From JAOPZW01 sp963764585 (GTDB lineage Bacteria > Actinomycetota > Thermoleophilia > Solirubrobacterales > Solirubrobacteraceae): DNA of 64,000 nt. Position numbers and translations under genes: made by a program. Every line of letters begins with the position of its first letter. The stretch's first letter is position 1. Below are positions 8,465 through 16,723 of this stretch, one piece after another. Below the pieces are notes generated by a model that was not told where the DNA came from, searched no databases, and saw only the letters and a list, made by a program, of their open reading frames with translations. The stretch spans positions 62,001 to 126,000 of the forward strand of contig CAVXTB010000012.1 in NCBI GenBank assembly GCA_963764585.1, given 5' to 3'.

Positions 8465-8543
8465 GGCCGGACGGAGCGGAGTGGGTCCGGCCTTTCCCTG
8501 GGATGACGCCGCCTGCCGGGCGATCCTTCCGGCGGGCGCCGTC
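8465..8543. other. Two strong hairpins in the divergent gap before the COG4315 and XRE-cupin genes
   Basis: GGCCGGAC (8465-8472) and GTCCGGCC (8485-8492) form a perfect 8-bp stem with a 12-nt loop, followed on the plus strand by CTTTCCC-like pyrimidines. A second imperfect hairpin spans about 8505-8543 (CGCCTGCCGG against CCGGCGGGCG). They lie in the leader of the minus-strand secreted gene and upstream of the plus-strand regulator. They could be a regulatory leader or an insulator; no known riboswitch class was recognised. Confidence 0.4.
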
Positions 8544-8639
8544 AACCTCCCGGTCGCCGGACGGCGCAGCTGCAGGCTTGCGTGCGACTGTGCAGTGAAG
8601 CTGGACAGGCTCGACGCGCGACGGCTACAGTGACCGGGG

Positions 8640-9368
8640 ATGCCCGCGGAGCCCACCGGAGCCAAGCGCCTGCGCGACCTCACCGCCGATTTCCAGGACG
8701 GCGTGGGGCAGCGGCTGCGAGCGGAGCGCGAGCGCCACGGCCTGAGCCTGCGCGAGCTCGCGCGGCGCCTGGCGATCTCGCCCAGCGCGCTGTCGCAGAT
8801 CGAGACCGGCCGGTCGCGGCCGTCGGTGGGCACGCTGTACGCGATCGTCACCGAGCTCGAGATGTCGCTCGACGAGCTGTTCGGCTCGGCGCGCGCGGCC
8901 GATGCGAGCGCGGCCGCGGCGGGCGCCGCGGCGAGGGCGGGGAGCGGCGCCGGCGAGGCGGGCGCGAGCCTCGTCCAGCGGCGCGACGCGCGCAAGGGGC
9001 TCGACCTGGAGTCCGGCGTGCGCTGGGAGCGGCTGACGCCGACCTCCGAGCCCGACGCCGACTTCCTGTACGTCGTCTACGAGGTCGGCGGCGCCTCGAG
9101 CCGCCCCGGGACGCACATGCGCCACATGGGCCGCGAGTACGGGCTCGTGCTGTCGGGGCGGCTGCGGCTGACGATCGGCTTCGACGAGGAGCAGTACGAG
9201 CTCGGCCCGGGCGACTCGATCGCGTTCGAGTCCTCGCGGCCGCATCGCCTGGAGAACGCGGGCGACGAGCCGGTCGAGGCGATCTGGTTCGTGGTCGGGC
9301 GCTCGCACAGCGACGTGCGCAAGCTCGCGCTCGACGCCGAGGGCAGGCCGGCGTCCGAGCCGGTCTGA
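8640..9368 (+). CDS. XRE-family regulator with C-terminal cupin sensor domain
   Basis: 242 residues. Residues 20-80 are a Cro/CI-type helix-turn-helix (LRELARRLAISPSALSQIE then SRPSVGTLYAIV). An Ala/Gly-rich linker (about 85-110) leads to a cupin domain at about 150-225 (LVLSGRLRLTIGF, ELGPGDSIAFESSRPHRLEN). This architecture (PuuR-like) usually senses a small ligand in the cupin and represses neighbouring catabolic genes. A TACAGT box ends 8 nt before the ATG and there is no Shine-Dalgarno, so the mRNA is probably near-leaderless. It sits 115 bp upstream of, and probably controls, the HpaB-type monooxygenase. Confidence 0.9.
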   Translation: MPAEPTGAKRLRDLTADFQDGVGQRLRAERERHGLSLRELARRLAISPSALSQIETGRSRPSVGTLYAIVTELEMSLDELFGSARAADASAAAAGAAARAGSGAGEAGASLVQRRDARKGLDLESGVRWERLTPTSEPDADFLYVVYEVGGASSRPGTHMRHMGREYGLVLSGRLRLTIGFDEEQYELGPGDSIAFESSRPHRLENAGDEPVEAIWFVVGRSHSDVRKLALDAEGRPASEPV

Positions 9369-9408
9369 CGCGCGCGGCGAAGCATCGCCGCCGGCGGGCC
9401 GCGCCACG

Positions 9409-9438
9409 TTGACAGCGCGCCACCCCGCGGCGTAATGT
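9409..9438 (+). promoter_or_regulatory. Sigma70-type promoter of the HpaB-like gene
   Basis: A perfect TTGACA (9409-9414) is followed after 18 nt by TAATGT (9433-9438). Just downstream, 9449-9468 contains GTGTCC and a later GTACAC, a loose dyad that could bind the XRE-cupin regulator encoded upstream. Shine-Dalgarno ggagg (9471-9475) is 8 nt before the ATG. This is the most canonical -35/-10 pair noticed in the window. Confidence 0.6.
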
Positions 9439-9483
9439 GGCTCGGCGAGTGTCCAGTGACAACGTACACCGGAGGTTCCCGGC

Positions 9484-11055
9484 ATGTCAGTAGACGTCGA
9501 GGGCGATCAGTCGCGCGGCGCGGGGGCGGTCACCCGCCCGATGAACGGGGCGGAGTACGTCGAGAGCCTCAAGGACGATCGGCAGATCTACATCCACGGC
9601 GGGAAGGTCGACGACGTCACGACGCACCCGGCCTTCCGCAACGCGGTCCGGATGATCGCGCGCCTCTACGACGCGCTGCACGACCCCGAGAGCAAGCCGG
9701 TGCTGACGACCGACACCGACACGGGCAACGGCGGCTACACCCATGCGTTCTTCAGGGCGCCGCACTCGGCGGCCGACCTCGTCGCCGGGCGCGACGCGAT
9801 CGCCGCCTGGCAGCGCCTGACCTACGGCTGGATGGGCCGCAGCCCCGACTACAAGGCCGCGTTCCTGGCCACCTACGGCCCGAACGCCGACTACTACGCG
9901 CCCTACGACGACAACGCGCGCCGCTGGTACAAGGAGTCCCAAGAGCGCGTGTACTTCATGAACCACACGCTCGTGAACCCGCCGGTGGACCGCGACAAGG
10001 AGATCCACGAGGTCTCCGACGTCTTCATCCACGCGGTCAAGGAGACCGACGAGGGCGTCGTCGTCCGCGGCGCGAAGATGGTGGCCACGGGCTCGGCGCT
10101 GTCGAACTACAACTTCGTCTCCTACCACGGGAACCTGCCCATCAAGAAGGAGGAGTTCGCGCTCTCCTTCTTCGCCCCGATGGACCACCCGAACATCAAG
10201 CTGCTGTGCCGGCCGTCCTACGAGTTCATGGCCGCCGCGGTCGGCAGCCCGTTCGACTACCCGCTGTCGAGCCGCTTCGACGAGAACGACTCGGTGCTGA
10301 TGTTCGACGACGCGCTGATCCCCTGGGAGAACTTCCTGATCTACCGCAACCTCGAGATCGCGAGCACCTACCACCTGACCGGGTTCATCTGGCGCGCGAT
10401 GCTCCAGGGCTGCACGCGCCTTGCCGTCAAGCTCGACTTCCTCGCCGGCGTGTTCATCAAGGCGCTCGAGGCGACGGGGACGATCGCGTTCCGCGGCATC
10501 CAGGCGAGCGTCGGCGAGATCCTCGCGTGGCGCAACACGTTCTGGGCGCTGACCGACGCCATGTGCCACAACCCGGTGCCGTCGGCCGAGGGCACGGTGC
10601 TGCCGAACATCGAGGCCGGCTCGGCCTACCGGATCCTGTCGAACATCGCGATCCCGAAGATCAAGGAGATCATCGAGAACCAGGTCGCCGGCGCGATGAT
10701 CGTGCAGCCGTCGCACGCCGTGGACTGGAAGAACGAGGAGCTGCGCCCGCTGCTGGACCAGTTCTACCGCGGCTCCAACGGCTACGAGGCGGTGGACAAG
10801 ATCAAGCTCATCAAGCTGCTGTGGGACGCGATCGGCAGCGAGTTCGGCGGCCGCCACGAGCTGTACGAGCGCACGTACTCCGGCAGCCACGAGCTCACGC
10901 GCCTGGAGGCGTTCTTCATGGCGCGCGAGAACGGGACCGTCGACGCGATGAAGGGCTTCGCCGAGCAGTGCATGGCCGAGTACGACCTCGACGGGTGGAC
11001 GGTCGACGACCTCGTCAACCCCGACGACATCAACCTCATCACGCGCAAGGGCTGA
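9484..11055 (+). CDS. HpaB-family flavin-dependent monooxygenase (4-hydroxyphenylacetate 3-hydroxylase type, large component)
   Basis: 523 residues, the usual length of the HpaB/PheA family. N-terminal MNGAEYVESLKDDRQIYIHG and the flavin-binding region (TYGWMGRSPDYKAAFLA, then VRGAKMVATGSALSNYNF) are typical, as is the acyl-CoA-dehydrogenase-like C-terminal helical half. Such enzymes use reduced FADH2 from a separate reductase to hydroxylate phenols or related substrates. A plausible reductase (HpaC-like) lies 1.4 kb away on the opposite strand at 12473-13045. Upstream control by the XRE-cupin protein is likely. The substrate cannot be told from sequence; no meta-cleavage pathway genes follow. 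Confidence 0.85.
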   Translation: MSVDVEGDQSRGAGAVTRPMNGAEYVESLKDDRQIYIHGGKVDDVTTHPAFRNAVRMIARLYDALHDPESKPVLTTDTDTGNGGYTHAFFRAPHSAADLVAGRDAIAAWQRLTYGWMGRSPDYKAAFLATYGPNADYYAPYDDNARRWYKESQERVYFMNHTLVNPPVDRDKEIHEVSDVFIHAVKETDEGVVVRGAKMVATGSALSNYNFVSYHGNLPIKKEEFALSFFAPMDHPNIKLLCRPSYEFMAAAVGSPFDYPLSSRFDENDSVLMFDDALIPWENFLIYRNLEIASTYHLTGFIWRAMLQGCTRLAVKLDFLAGVFIKALEATGTIAFRGIQASVGEILAWRNTFWALTDAMCHNPVPSAEGTVLPNIEAGSAYRILSNIAIPKIKEIIENQVAGAMIVQPSHAVDWKNEELRPLLDQFYRGSNGYEAVDKIKLIKLLWDAIGSEFGGRHELYERTYSGSHELTRLEAFFMARENGTVDAMKGFAEQCMAEYDLDGWTVDDLVNPDDINLITRKG

Positions 11056-11065
11056 GGCAGGCCGC

Positions 11066-11554
11066 TCAGGAGGACGAGCGCGAGGCGCGCTCCAGCCGCC
11101 GCGCGGCGACCACGAGCCACGCTTTGATCACGGCGACCTCCTCGGCGCTGAAGCCCTCCTCGATCGTCTCCTCGAGCTCGCGCACGGCGGGATGCGCGGC
11201 CTCGAGGCGCCGGCGGCCCTCGTCGGTGAGCTCGATCTGCAGGATGCGACCGTGGGTGGGGTGGGGGTGACGCTGCACGAGCCCGCTGCGCTCGAGCGTC
11301 CCGATCACCCCGTTCATCGCCTGCGGGGTGGTGACGCAGGCGCGCGCGAGGTCGGCGCCCGAGATGCCGGGATCGCGGGCGAGGACGCTGAGCGCGGCGT
11401 ACTGCGGGGCGGTCAGCCCGTGCGCGCGCAGCGCGTCGTCCATCGCGCTGCGGAGCTCGGCCCACGCCTGGCGCAGCAGGTAGCCGCTGCGTCCCTCGAC
11501 GCCGCGGTATCGCTCCCCGATGAGCGGCACGCTCACGAGCGGCAGCATATCCAC
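11066..11554 (-). CDS. MarR-family transcriptional regulator
   Basis: About 162 residues; GTG at 11554 or ATG at 11548 are both possible starts. The winged helix spans about residues 50-115: LTAPQYAALSVLARDPGISG, LARACVTTPQAMNGVIGTLE, then the wing RHPHPTHGRILQIELTDEGR. The C-terminal dimerisation helices end in a Ser-rich tail. It is divergent from a methyltransferase gene across a 56-bp AT-rich gap with repeated half-sites, so autoregulation and control of the methyltransferase are likely. Confidence 0.9.
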   Translation of the reverse strand: MDMLPLVSVPLIGERYRGVEGRSGYLLRQAWAELRSAMDDALRAHGLTAPQYAALSVLARDPGISGADLARACVTTPQAMNGVIGTLERSGLVQRHPHPTHGRILQIELTDEGRRRLEAAHPAVRELEETIEEGFSAEEVAVIKAWLVVAARRLERASRSSS

Positions 11555-11610
11555 ATATCAGGGGCCTGTTATTATCTCAGGACCTTGATATCTCAGGAGG
11601 GGCTCGTCCC
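11555..11610. promoter_or_regulatory. Divergent promoter/operator between MarR and methyltransferase
   Basis: This AT-rich gap in a GC-rich region holds three ATATC/TATC-type half-sites: TATCAGG at 11556-11562 and the direct repeat ATCTCAGGA at 11574-11582 and 11590-11598, plus a GATATC palindrome at 11587-11592. The second repeat merges into the methyltransferase Shine-Dalgarno (aggagg, 11595-11600). MarR dimer binding here would block both start regions. Confidence 0.5.
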
Positions 11611-12462
11611 ATGACCCACGGCCGCACCACGCCCGCCCAGATGGATGCGCTGATCGACGCCCACTACCGCGCCGAGGAGGCCGGCGACATCGACTGGAGC
11701 CTCGGCGAATACGAGCACACGGCCGCGCAGCTGCTGCCGGCCGCCCGCGTCGTCCTCGACCGTGCCGCGCCCACGCGGGCCGAGCACGTCCTCGACGTCG
11801 GCTGCGGAACCGGCAACGCCGCGCTGCTGGTCGCCGCGCGGGGCATCCGCGTGACGGGCGTCGACCCGGCGCCGCGGCTCGTCGACGTCGCCCGCAGTCA
11901 CGCCGCGGTCCAGCGCCTCGACGCGACGTTCGCCACGGGCACCGCCGCGGCGCTGCCGCTGCCCGACGGGGCGGCCGACGTGACGCTGTCGGTGTTCGGC
12001 GTGATCTTCGCGCCCGACCCGGCCGCAGCGGCGGCCGAGATGGCGCGGGTCACCGCGCCCGCGGGGCGCATCGCGCTGAGCGCCTGGATCCCGGAAGGGC
12101 CGGTCTCCCGGGCCGCGCGGATCTCGGGCGACGCGGTCCGCCGCGCGCTGGGCATGCCGAGCTCGGTGCCGTTCGCGTGGCACGACCGCGGCGCACTCGC
12201 GGGGCTGCTGCGCCCGCACGGCTTCGAGGTCGAGCTCTACGAGCACCGCCACGTGTTCACCGCCGAGTCGCCGCGGGCCTACGTCGAGGCCGAGTTCGAG
12301 GCGCATCCGCTCTGGGTCGCGGGCCGCGCGATCCTCGAGCCGCGTGGCGAGCTCGATGCCGTCCGCGACCGCGTGCTCGAGATCCTCGTGACCGCCAACG
12401 AGGACCCCGAGGGCTTTCGTGTCACCGGGCGCTACGTGGTGGCCGTCGCGCGCCGCGGCTAG
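11611..12462 (+). CDS. Class I SAM-dependent methyltransferase
   Basis: 283 residues with aggagg 10 nt before the ATG. The SAM-binding core is clear: VLDVGCGTGNAALLVAARG near residue 60, the acidic ribose contact in VTGVDPAPRLVDVAR, and LPLPDGAADVTLSVFGVIF with the post-motif II region. It resembles UbiE/phosphatidylethanolamine-type small-molecule methyltransferases. Divergence from a MarR regulator suggests it modifies or detoxifies a compound sensed by that regulator. Substrate unknown. Confidence 0.85.
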   Translation: MTHGRTTPAQMDALIDAHYRAEEAGDIDWSLGEYEHTAAQLLPAARVVLDRAAPTRAEHVLDVGCGTGNAALLVAARGIRVTGVDPAPRLVDVARSHAAVQRLDATFATGTAAALPLPDGAADVTLSVFGVIFAPDPAAAAAEMARVTAPAGRIALSAWIPEGPVSRAARISGDAVRRALGMPSSVPFAWHDRGALAGLLRPHGFEVELYEHRHVFTAESPRAYVEAEFEAHPLWVAGRAILEPRGELDAVRDRVLEILVTANEDPEGFRVTGRYVVAVARRG

Positions 12463-12472
12463 AGCTCGGCCA

Positions 12473-13045
12473 TCAGCGCGGGCGCACGTGGACGTGGCCG
12501 AGGCCGCCCACCGAGCCCGCATCCCAACCGGCGGCCTCGTCGAGGAAGTCGGCCTGTGGGTCGCGCAGCGAGCCGAAGGTGCTGCGGTAGTAGAGCAGCG
12601 GCCGGCAACCCGGGGTCGCGGCGCAGCTCAGCACGCGCCCGACGAAGATCGAGTGGTCGCCGCCAGGCACGCGCTCCTGGACCTCGCAGACGAAGCTCGC
12701 GATTGCGCGCTCGAGCACGGGCGGATCGGAGCCCTCGAGCAGTCCCACTCCCGCGAACTTGTCCTCGGCCGGCCGCGCGAAGCGCTGCGCGAGCGCCTCG
12801 TCGCGCTCGCCGAGGACGTTGACCGCGAAGCGCCGGCTGGACTCGATCGCGTGGTGCGTCGGCAGGCGGTTGTCGATGCAGACGACCAGCAGGATCGGGT
12901 CCAGCGACAGCGAGCAGACAGCGCTGGCGGTCATGCCGGCGGGCCGGCCGTCCACCGTCGTGGTGACGACCGTCACGCCCGTTGCGAAGTGGGCGATCGC
13001 CTCGCGGAAGGCGACCTCGTCGACCGTTGCTTTCGGTAGTGCCAC
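12473..13045 (-). CDS. Flavin reductase (HpaC-like small component)
   Basis: 190 residues from a GTG at 13045. The flavin-reductase FMN-binding split barrel is evident: FREAIAHFATGVTVVTT, GRPAGMTASAVCSLSLDPIL, then HHAIESSRRFAVNVLGERD and the conserved GDHSIFVGRV. Enzymes of this type reduce FMN/FAD with NAD(P)H to supply two-component monooxygenases. The HpaB-like oxygenase at 9484-11055 is the obvious partner, though a MarR/methyltransferase pair lies between them and they are not co-transcribed. Confidence 0.85.
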   Translation of the reverse strand: MALPKATVDEVAFREAIAHFATGVTVVTTTVDGRPAGMTASAVCSLSLDPILLVVCIDNRLPTHHAIESSRRFAVNVLGERDEALAQRFARPAEDKFAGVGLLEGSDPPVLERAIASFVCEVQERVPGGDHSIFVGRVLSCAATPGCRPLLYYRSTFGSLRDPQADFLDEAAGWDAGSVGGLGHVHVRPR

Positions 13046-13134
13046 CGCCGCCGTCCCGTTCCTGGTTGCCGGTCGTACGCTAACAGGTGTTCAGTGGCAG
13101 ATGACACGCTGCGCCGCCGTCGGGCGGGTCACCG

Positions 13135-13680
13135 TCACCCTCTTCGGGTGAGCACGAGGTTGGTCAGCAATGTCGTCGCGGCCGCTTGGAAGCGCCCGGC
13201 GTCGCTGTAGGGCCGCGCGACGAGCATCGCGCCCTCGAGCCCGCTGATGATCATCCGGGCGGTGTCCTTGGCCGACGCCTCGAAGCGCAGGCCGCCGTCC
13301 ACGCGGCCCTGCTCGAGCACGCCTTCCAGCCACGCCTCGTTGTCGTCGAAGAACGCGACGACGGCCTGCCTGATCTGCTCGGGGAGCGTCTCGTATTCGG
13401 CTGCGAGCATCCCGCAGAGGCACATGCGCCGGCCGCGCAGCACGTCGGCGTAGAGGTTCGCGTAGGCGTCGAGCTTCGCCGACGGGGTGCCCGCCTCGCC
13501 GTCGATGGCCGCGAGACTCTCCGCGAAACGCTCCGCGTAGCGCGCGATCAGCGCCTCGCCGAGCTCGCCCTTGCCGGGGTAGTGGTAGTGCAGGCTGGCC
13601 TTGGTGATGCCGAGCTCCGCGGCGACGTCGGCGTAGCTGAAGCCGTTGAACCCGCGCACCTGGACGAGCTGCTCGGCCAC
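13135..13680 (-). CDS. TetR-family regulator, probably 5'-truncated
   Basis: From the GTG at 13680 it encodes 181 residues with the TetR helix-turn-helix FSYADVAAELGITKASLHYH and a GKGELGEALIARYAERF linker. That GTG would cut into DNA-binding helix 1. The frame stays open upstream and reads TetR-like (NARRRNRDTARRILD) for about 28 more codons to near 13764, but without any ATG, GTG or TTG. The start codon and promoter seem to have been lost in a deletion that joined this gene head-to-head to a truncated cupin gene. It may be translated poorly or not at all. Confidence 0.7.
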   Translation of the reverse strand: MAEQLVQVRGFNGFSYADVAAELGITKASLHYHYPGKGELGEALIARYAERFAESLAAIDGEAGTPSAKLDAYANLYADVLRGRRMCLCGMLAAEYETLPEQIRQAVVAFFDDNEAWLEGVLEQGRVDGGLRFEASAKDTARMIISGLEGAMLVARPYSDAGRFQAAATTLLTNLVLTRRG

Positions 13681-13757
13681 GTCGAGGATCCGCCGCGCGG
13701 TGTCTCGGTTGCGCCGTCGTGCGTTGGAGCCGGCGTTGGTGGTCGGCTTCGCGGCGG

Positions 13758-13988
13758 TGGTCGAACGACATCTCGCCGATCGCGGGCACCGAGAGCTGCG
13801 AGGCGCCGCACTTCCAGTACCACCTGAGCGGCCAGCTCGCGATTCGGATGGACGACGGCACCGAGATGATCGCCAAGGCCGGCGACATCACCTCGCTGCC
13901 GAGCGGGCACGACGCCTGGGTCGTGGGCGACGAGCCCGTGGTCGTCGTCGACTGGTACGGGGCGAGCAACTATGCCAAGGCTCGCTGA
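13758..13988 (+). pseudogene. Cupin-domain protein, N-terminally truncated remnant
   Basis: From codon 13758 the frame reads WSNDISPIAGTESCEAPHF, then a cupin core (YHLSGQLAIRMDDGTEM, AKAGDITSLPSGHDAWVVGD) to a TGA at 13986-13988. Whole members of this small cupin family have about 40 more residues before this point. Here the upstream frame instead runs backwards into the TetR coding sequence, so no homologous start exists. The stop overlaps the next gene's ATG by 17 bp, showing that an operon arrangement once existed. Confidence 0.65.
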
Positions 13989-14443
13989 CGCGGACCCCGC
14001 GGTCGCGAGGGCCTCCGACGACGAGCACCCCCTGCGCGCGATCATCGAGCGCTACAACGACGCATGGAATCGGCACGACGTCGACGCCATCGTCGCGCTG
14101 CACGCGCCCGACATGGTCTTCGAGAACCACACCGCCGGCGAGACAGCGGCGGGTCCTGCGGTGCGCGAGCACATCGCGCGCATCTTCGCCGCGTGGCCCG
14201 ACATCGCGTTCAGCACGCGGCGGCTCTACGTCCGCGACGATCTCGTCGTCCAAGAATGGACCGCCACCGGCCACGCACGCCCGCGAGCTGCGCCGCGGCG
14301 ATCTCGTCGCCCCGGCCAGCGGGCGCCGCGTGCAGTGGAGGGGACTCGACGTCATCCCCTTCGAGAACGGTCGCGTCAAGCGCAAGGACGTCTACTCGGA
14401 TTCGATCGCGATCCTCCGACAGGTCGGGTTGCTCGAGTCCTAG
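13972..14443 (+). pseudogene. SnoaL/NTF2-like polyketide-cyclase-fold protein with a frameshift
   Basis: ATG 13972 opens an NTF2-like fold: IIERYNDAWNRHDVDAIVAL, HAPDMVFENHT, then VREHIARIFAAWPDIAFS. At the run ggcc near 14269-14272 one extra C moves the frame; dropping it restores WTATGTHARELRRGDLVAP and the proper ending to TAG at 14441-14443. With the extra base the frame runs on far downstream without homology. It could be a real mutation or a sequencing error; the neighbouring cupin and TetR damage favours true decay. Confidence 0.65.
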
Positions 14444-15885
14444 AGCTCCTCCATCCGCGCGTCCCTGGGCAGCAGGTACGACAGCGCGAAGGCGACGACG
14501 AACAGGCCGGCGGAGATCAGCACGGTGCGGGTCATCGCGGTCGGGGAGGCGTGGCCGTGGTCCAGCAGCGAGAAGAAGATCGTCGCCAGGACCGCGACGC
14601 CGACCGAGTTGCCCAGCTGCTGGATCGCGTTCAGCGTGCCCGACGCCGAGCCGACCTCGTGCTCGTCGACGCCCGCGAGGATGACGTTGAACAGCGGGCC
14701 GAAGACGAAGCCCATGCCCAGGCCGAAGACGAACATCGCGGGCAGCAGCTCCCAGCTCGTCAGGTCCACGCCGTCGTGCGCGACGGTCGCCGCCAGCCCG
14801 AGCAGCGCGGCGCTCACGATCAGCAGGCCCGCCTGCAGCACGCCGCGGCCGAACCTCGGCATGAGCGCGTACGACGCGCCGGCGGTGATCGCGACGCCGG
14901 CCGACATCGGCACGAGCGTCAGGCCGGCGTGCACGGGCGAGTAGTGCAGGCCGATCTGCAGGAACAGCGAGACGACCATCAGCAGCCCGGCGAAGGCGGC
15001 GAAGAACGCGATGCCGACGACCAGGCCGGACGTGTAGGCGCGGTTGCGCAGCAGGCTAGGCGCGATCAGCGCGTGGTCACCGGAGCGGCGCTCGACGCCC
15101 GCGAAGACGGCGAGCAGCGCGATGCCGGCGGCCATCAGGCCGAAGCTCCAGACCGGCCAGCCCAGCTCGCGGCCCTGGACCAGCGGGTAGATGAGGCACA
15201 GCGAGGCGATGCTGATGAGCACGATGCCCAGCGGGTCCAGGCGGATGCGCATCGGCGCCCGCGACTCGGGCATGAAGCGCAGCGCGCCGAGCAGGCCGGC
15301 GACGCCGAGCGGCACGTTCATCAGGAAGATCATCCGCCAGCCGGTGCCGAGCAGGTCGGCGGAGACCAGCCAGCCGGCGAGGATCGGCCCGGCGATCGCG
15401 GCCAGGCCCATGACCGGGCCGAACGCCGCGAACGCGCCGCCCATCTCCCTGGGCGGGAAGACGTTCTTGATCACCCCGAGCCCCTGGGGGATCAGCAGCG
15501 CGCCGAACGCGCCCTGCAGCACGCGCGTGGCGATCAGCATGTCCGGCGAGGTGGCGAGCGCGCAGGCGGCGGACGCCAGCGTGAAGCCGCTGATGCCGAT
15601 GACGAAGACGCGGCGGCGGCCGAAGACGTCGCCGAGCCGGCCGCCGACGATCATGAACACGCCGAACGCGAGGGTGTAGCCGGCGGCCCACCACTGCATC
15701 GTCGACGTGCCGCCGCCGAGGCTGTCGCGGACGGTGGGTGCGGCGATGGTGATGACCGTGCTGTCGAGCAGATCCATGATCTCGGCGATGAGCACGATGG
15801 CCAGGACGACCCAGCGCCAGCGGTAGGCGGGCCCCTCGCTGGGCTGCGTGGTCACGGGAGGTTCGAGGACGGCGGTGGCTGACAT
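14440..15885 (-). CDS. DHA2-family MFS drug/metabolite exporter (14 TM)
   Basis: 481 residues from the ATG at 15885. Membrane segments occur along the whole length, consistent with 14 helices. Motif A is GGRLGDVFGRRRVF; the first helix ends with MDLLDSTVITIAAPTV, and the mid-protein contains GPVMGLAAIAGPILAGWL. This is the EmrB/QacA type of proton-antiport multidrug exporter. A divergent TetR gene with three tandem operators lies upstream, the classic repressor-exporter arrangement. Its TAG interlocks in CTAG with the convergent SnoaL-like frame. Confidence 0.9.
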   Translation of the reverse strand: MSATAVLEPPVTTQPSEGPAYRWRWVVLAIVLIAEIMDLLDSTVITIAAPTVRDSLGGGTSTMQWWAAGYTLAFGVFMIVGGRLGDVFGRRRVFVIGISGFTLASAACALATSPDMLIATRVLQGAFGALLIPQGLGVIKNVFPPREMGGAFAAFGPVMGLAAIAGPILAGWLVSADLLGTGWRMIFLMNVPLGVAGLLGALRFMPESRAPMRIRLDPLGIVLISIASLCLIYPLVQGRELGWPVWSFGLMAAGIALLAVFAGVERRSGDHALIAPSLLRNRAYTSGLVVGIAFFAAFAGLLMVVSLFLQIGLHYSPVHAGLTLVPMSAGVAITAGASYALMPRFGRGVLQAGLLIVSAALLGLAATVAHDGVDLTSWELLPAMFVFGLGMGFVFGPLFNVILAGVDEHEVGSASGTLNAIQQLGNSVGVAVLATIFFSLLDHGHASPTAMTRTVLISAGLFVVAFALSYLLPRDARMEEL

Positions 15886-15911
15886 GAGGGCGGCGGCTCC
15901 TTGACGAATCG

Positions 15912-15958
15912 ACGAACACCGTTCGTGACGAACACTGTACGTAACGAACGTTGTTCGT
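15912..15958. promoter_or_regulatory. Three tandem 15-bp palindromic TetR operators
   Basis: ACGAAC-N3-GTTCGT occurs at 15912-15926 (spacer ACC, perfect), 15928-15942 (spacer ACT, one mismatch) and 15944-15958 (spacer GTT, perfect), each separated by one base, so the period is 16 bp. On the minus strand a TTGACA (15963-15958) with TACAGT 18 nt on overlaps the operators and would drive the exporter. On the plus strand TAGAAT (15968-15973) lies 6 nt before the TetR ATG. Binding would repress both genes. Confidence 0.8.
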
Positions 15959-15979
15959 GTCAAGCGCTAGAATGCCGCC

Positions 15980-16723
15980 ATGAGCTCAGAGGCCCGCGCG
16001 CGCAGCGACCGCGACCGCCCGAGCGAGCAGCGGCGCAGCCGCCGCGACCGCCCGGCCAAGCCGGCGCTCAGCCGCGAGGCGATCGTCGAAGCCGCACTCG
16101 AGATCGTCCGCGCCGAGGGGATCGACGCGCTGAGCATGCGCCGGCTCGCGCAGGCGCTCGACACGGGGCCGGCCTCGCTCTATGTCTACGTCGCCAACCA
16201 GGCCGAGCTCTGGGAGCTGCTCTTCGACGCCGCGCTGGGCACGGTCGAGACCGAGCCGACCGATCCCGCACGCTGGCGCGAGCAGCTTCACGCGCTTTCG
16301 GGGCGGATCGTCCACATGATGGCCGTCGAGTACCCAGGCATGGCGCGCCTGGCGATGGCGCACATCCCCGTCGGCGACAACTCGCTGCGGGTGGTCGAGT
16401 CGATGGCCTCGCTGCTCAAGGCGGGCGGGGTCAGCGACCAGGCAACCGCCTACGCGATGGACCTGATCGGGAGCTACAACACGGCGATCGCCTACGAGCA
16501 GAGCCTCTACGCGACGCTCTACAGCGACCCAGAGCACGAGGAGCGCGAGGTCGAGCGCATCGGTGCGCGCTTCGCGTCGCTGTCGCCCGACCGCTACCCG
16601 ACGATCGCGTCGCTGGCCGAGAAGATGACCGCCGGCGACGGCGAGGAGCGCTTCGCGCTGGGCCTCGACGTGATCGTCAACGGCCTGATCGCGACGCCGA
16701 CCGAGGGTCGGCTCACGGGCTGA
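15980..16723 (+). CDS. TetR-family repressor of the divergent exporter
   Basis: 247 residues. A basic N-terminal tail precedes the helix-turn-helix (ALSREAIVEAALEIVRAEG, LSMRRLAQALDTGPASLYVY). The C-terminal domain has the tetracycline-repressor-like fold with MAVEYPGMARLAM and FALGLDVIVNGLI near the end. The TAGAAT box 6 nt before the ATG implies a leaderless mRNA. Its 3' end overlaps the convergent decarboxylase by 11 bp. The ligand is presumably exported by the DHA2 protein. Confidence 0.9.
   Translation: MSSEARARSDRDRPSEQRRSRRDRPAKPALSREAIVEAALEIVRAEGIDALSMRRLAQALDTGPASLYVYVANQAELWELLFDAALGTVETEPTDPARWREQLHALSGRIVHMMAVEYPGMARLAMAHIPVGDNSLRVVESMASLLKAGGVSDQATAYAMDLIGSYNTAIAYEQSLYATLYSDPEHEEREVERIGARFASLSPDRYPTIASLAEKMTAGDGEERFALGLDVIVNGLIATPTEGRLTG

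Noticed and set aside
9449..13110. Shared operator between the oxygenase promoter (9449-9468) and the flavin-reductase promoter (13070-13110)
   Set aside because: Only scattered short matches (GTAC, CACTG) are shared; no convincing common palindrome.
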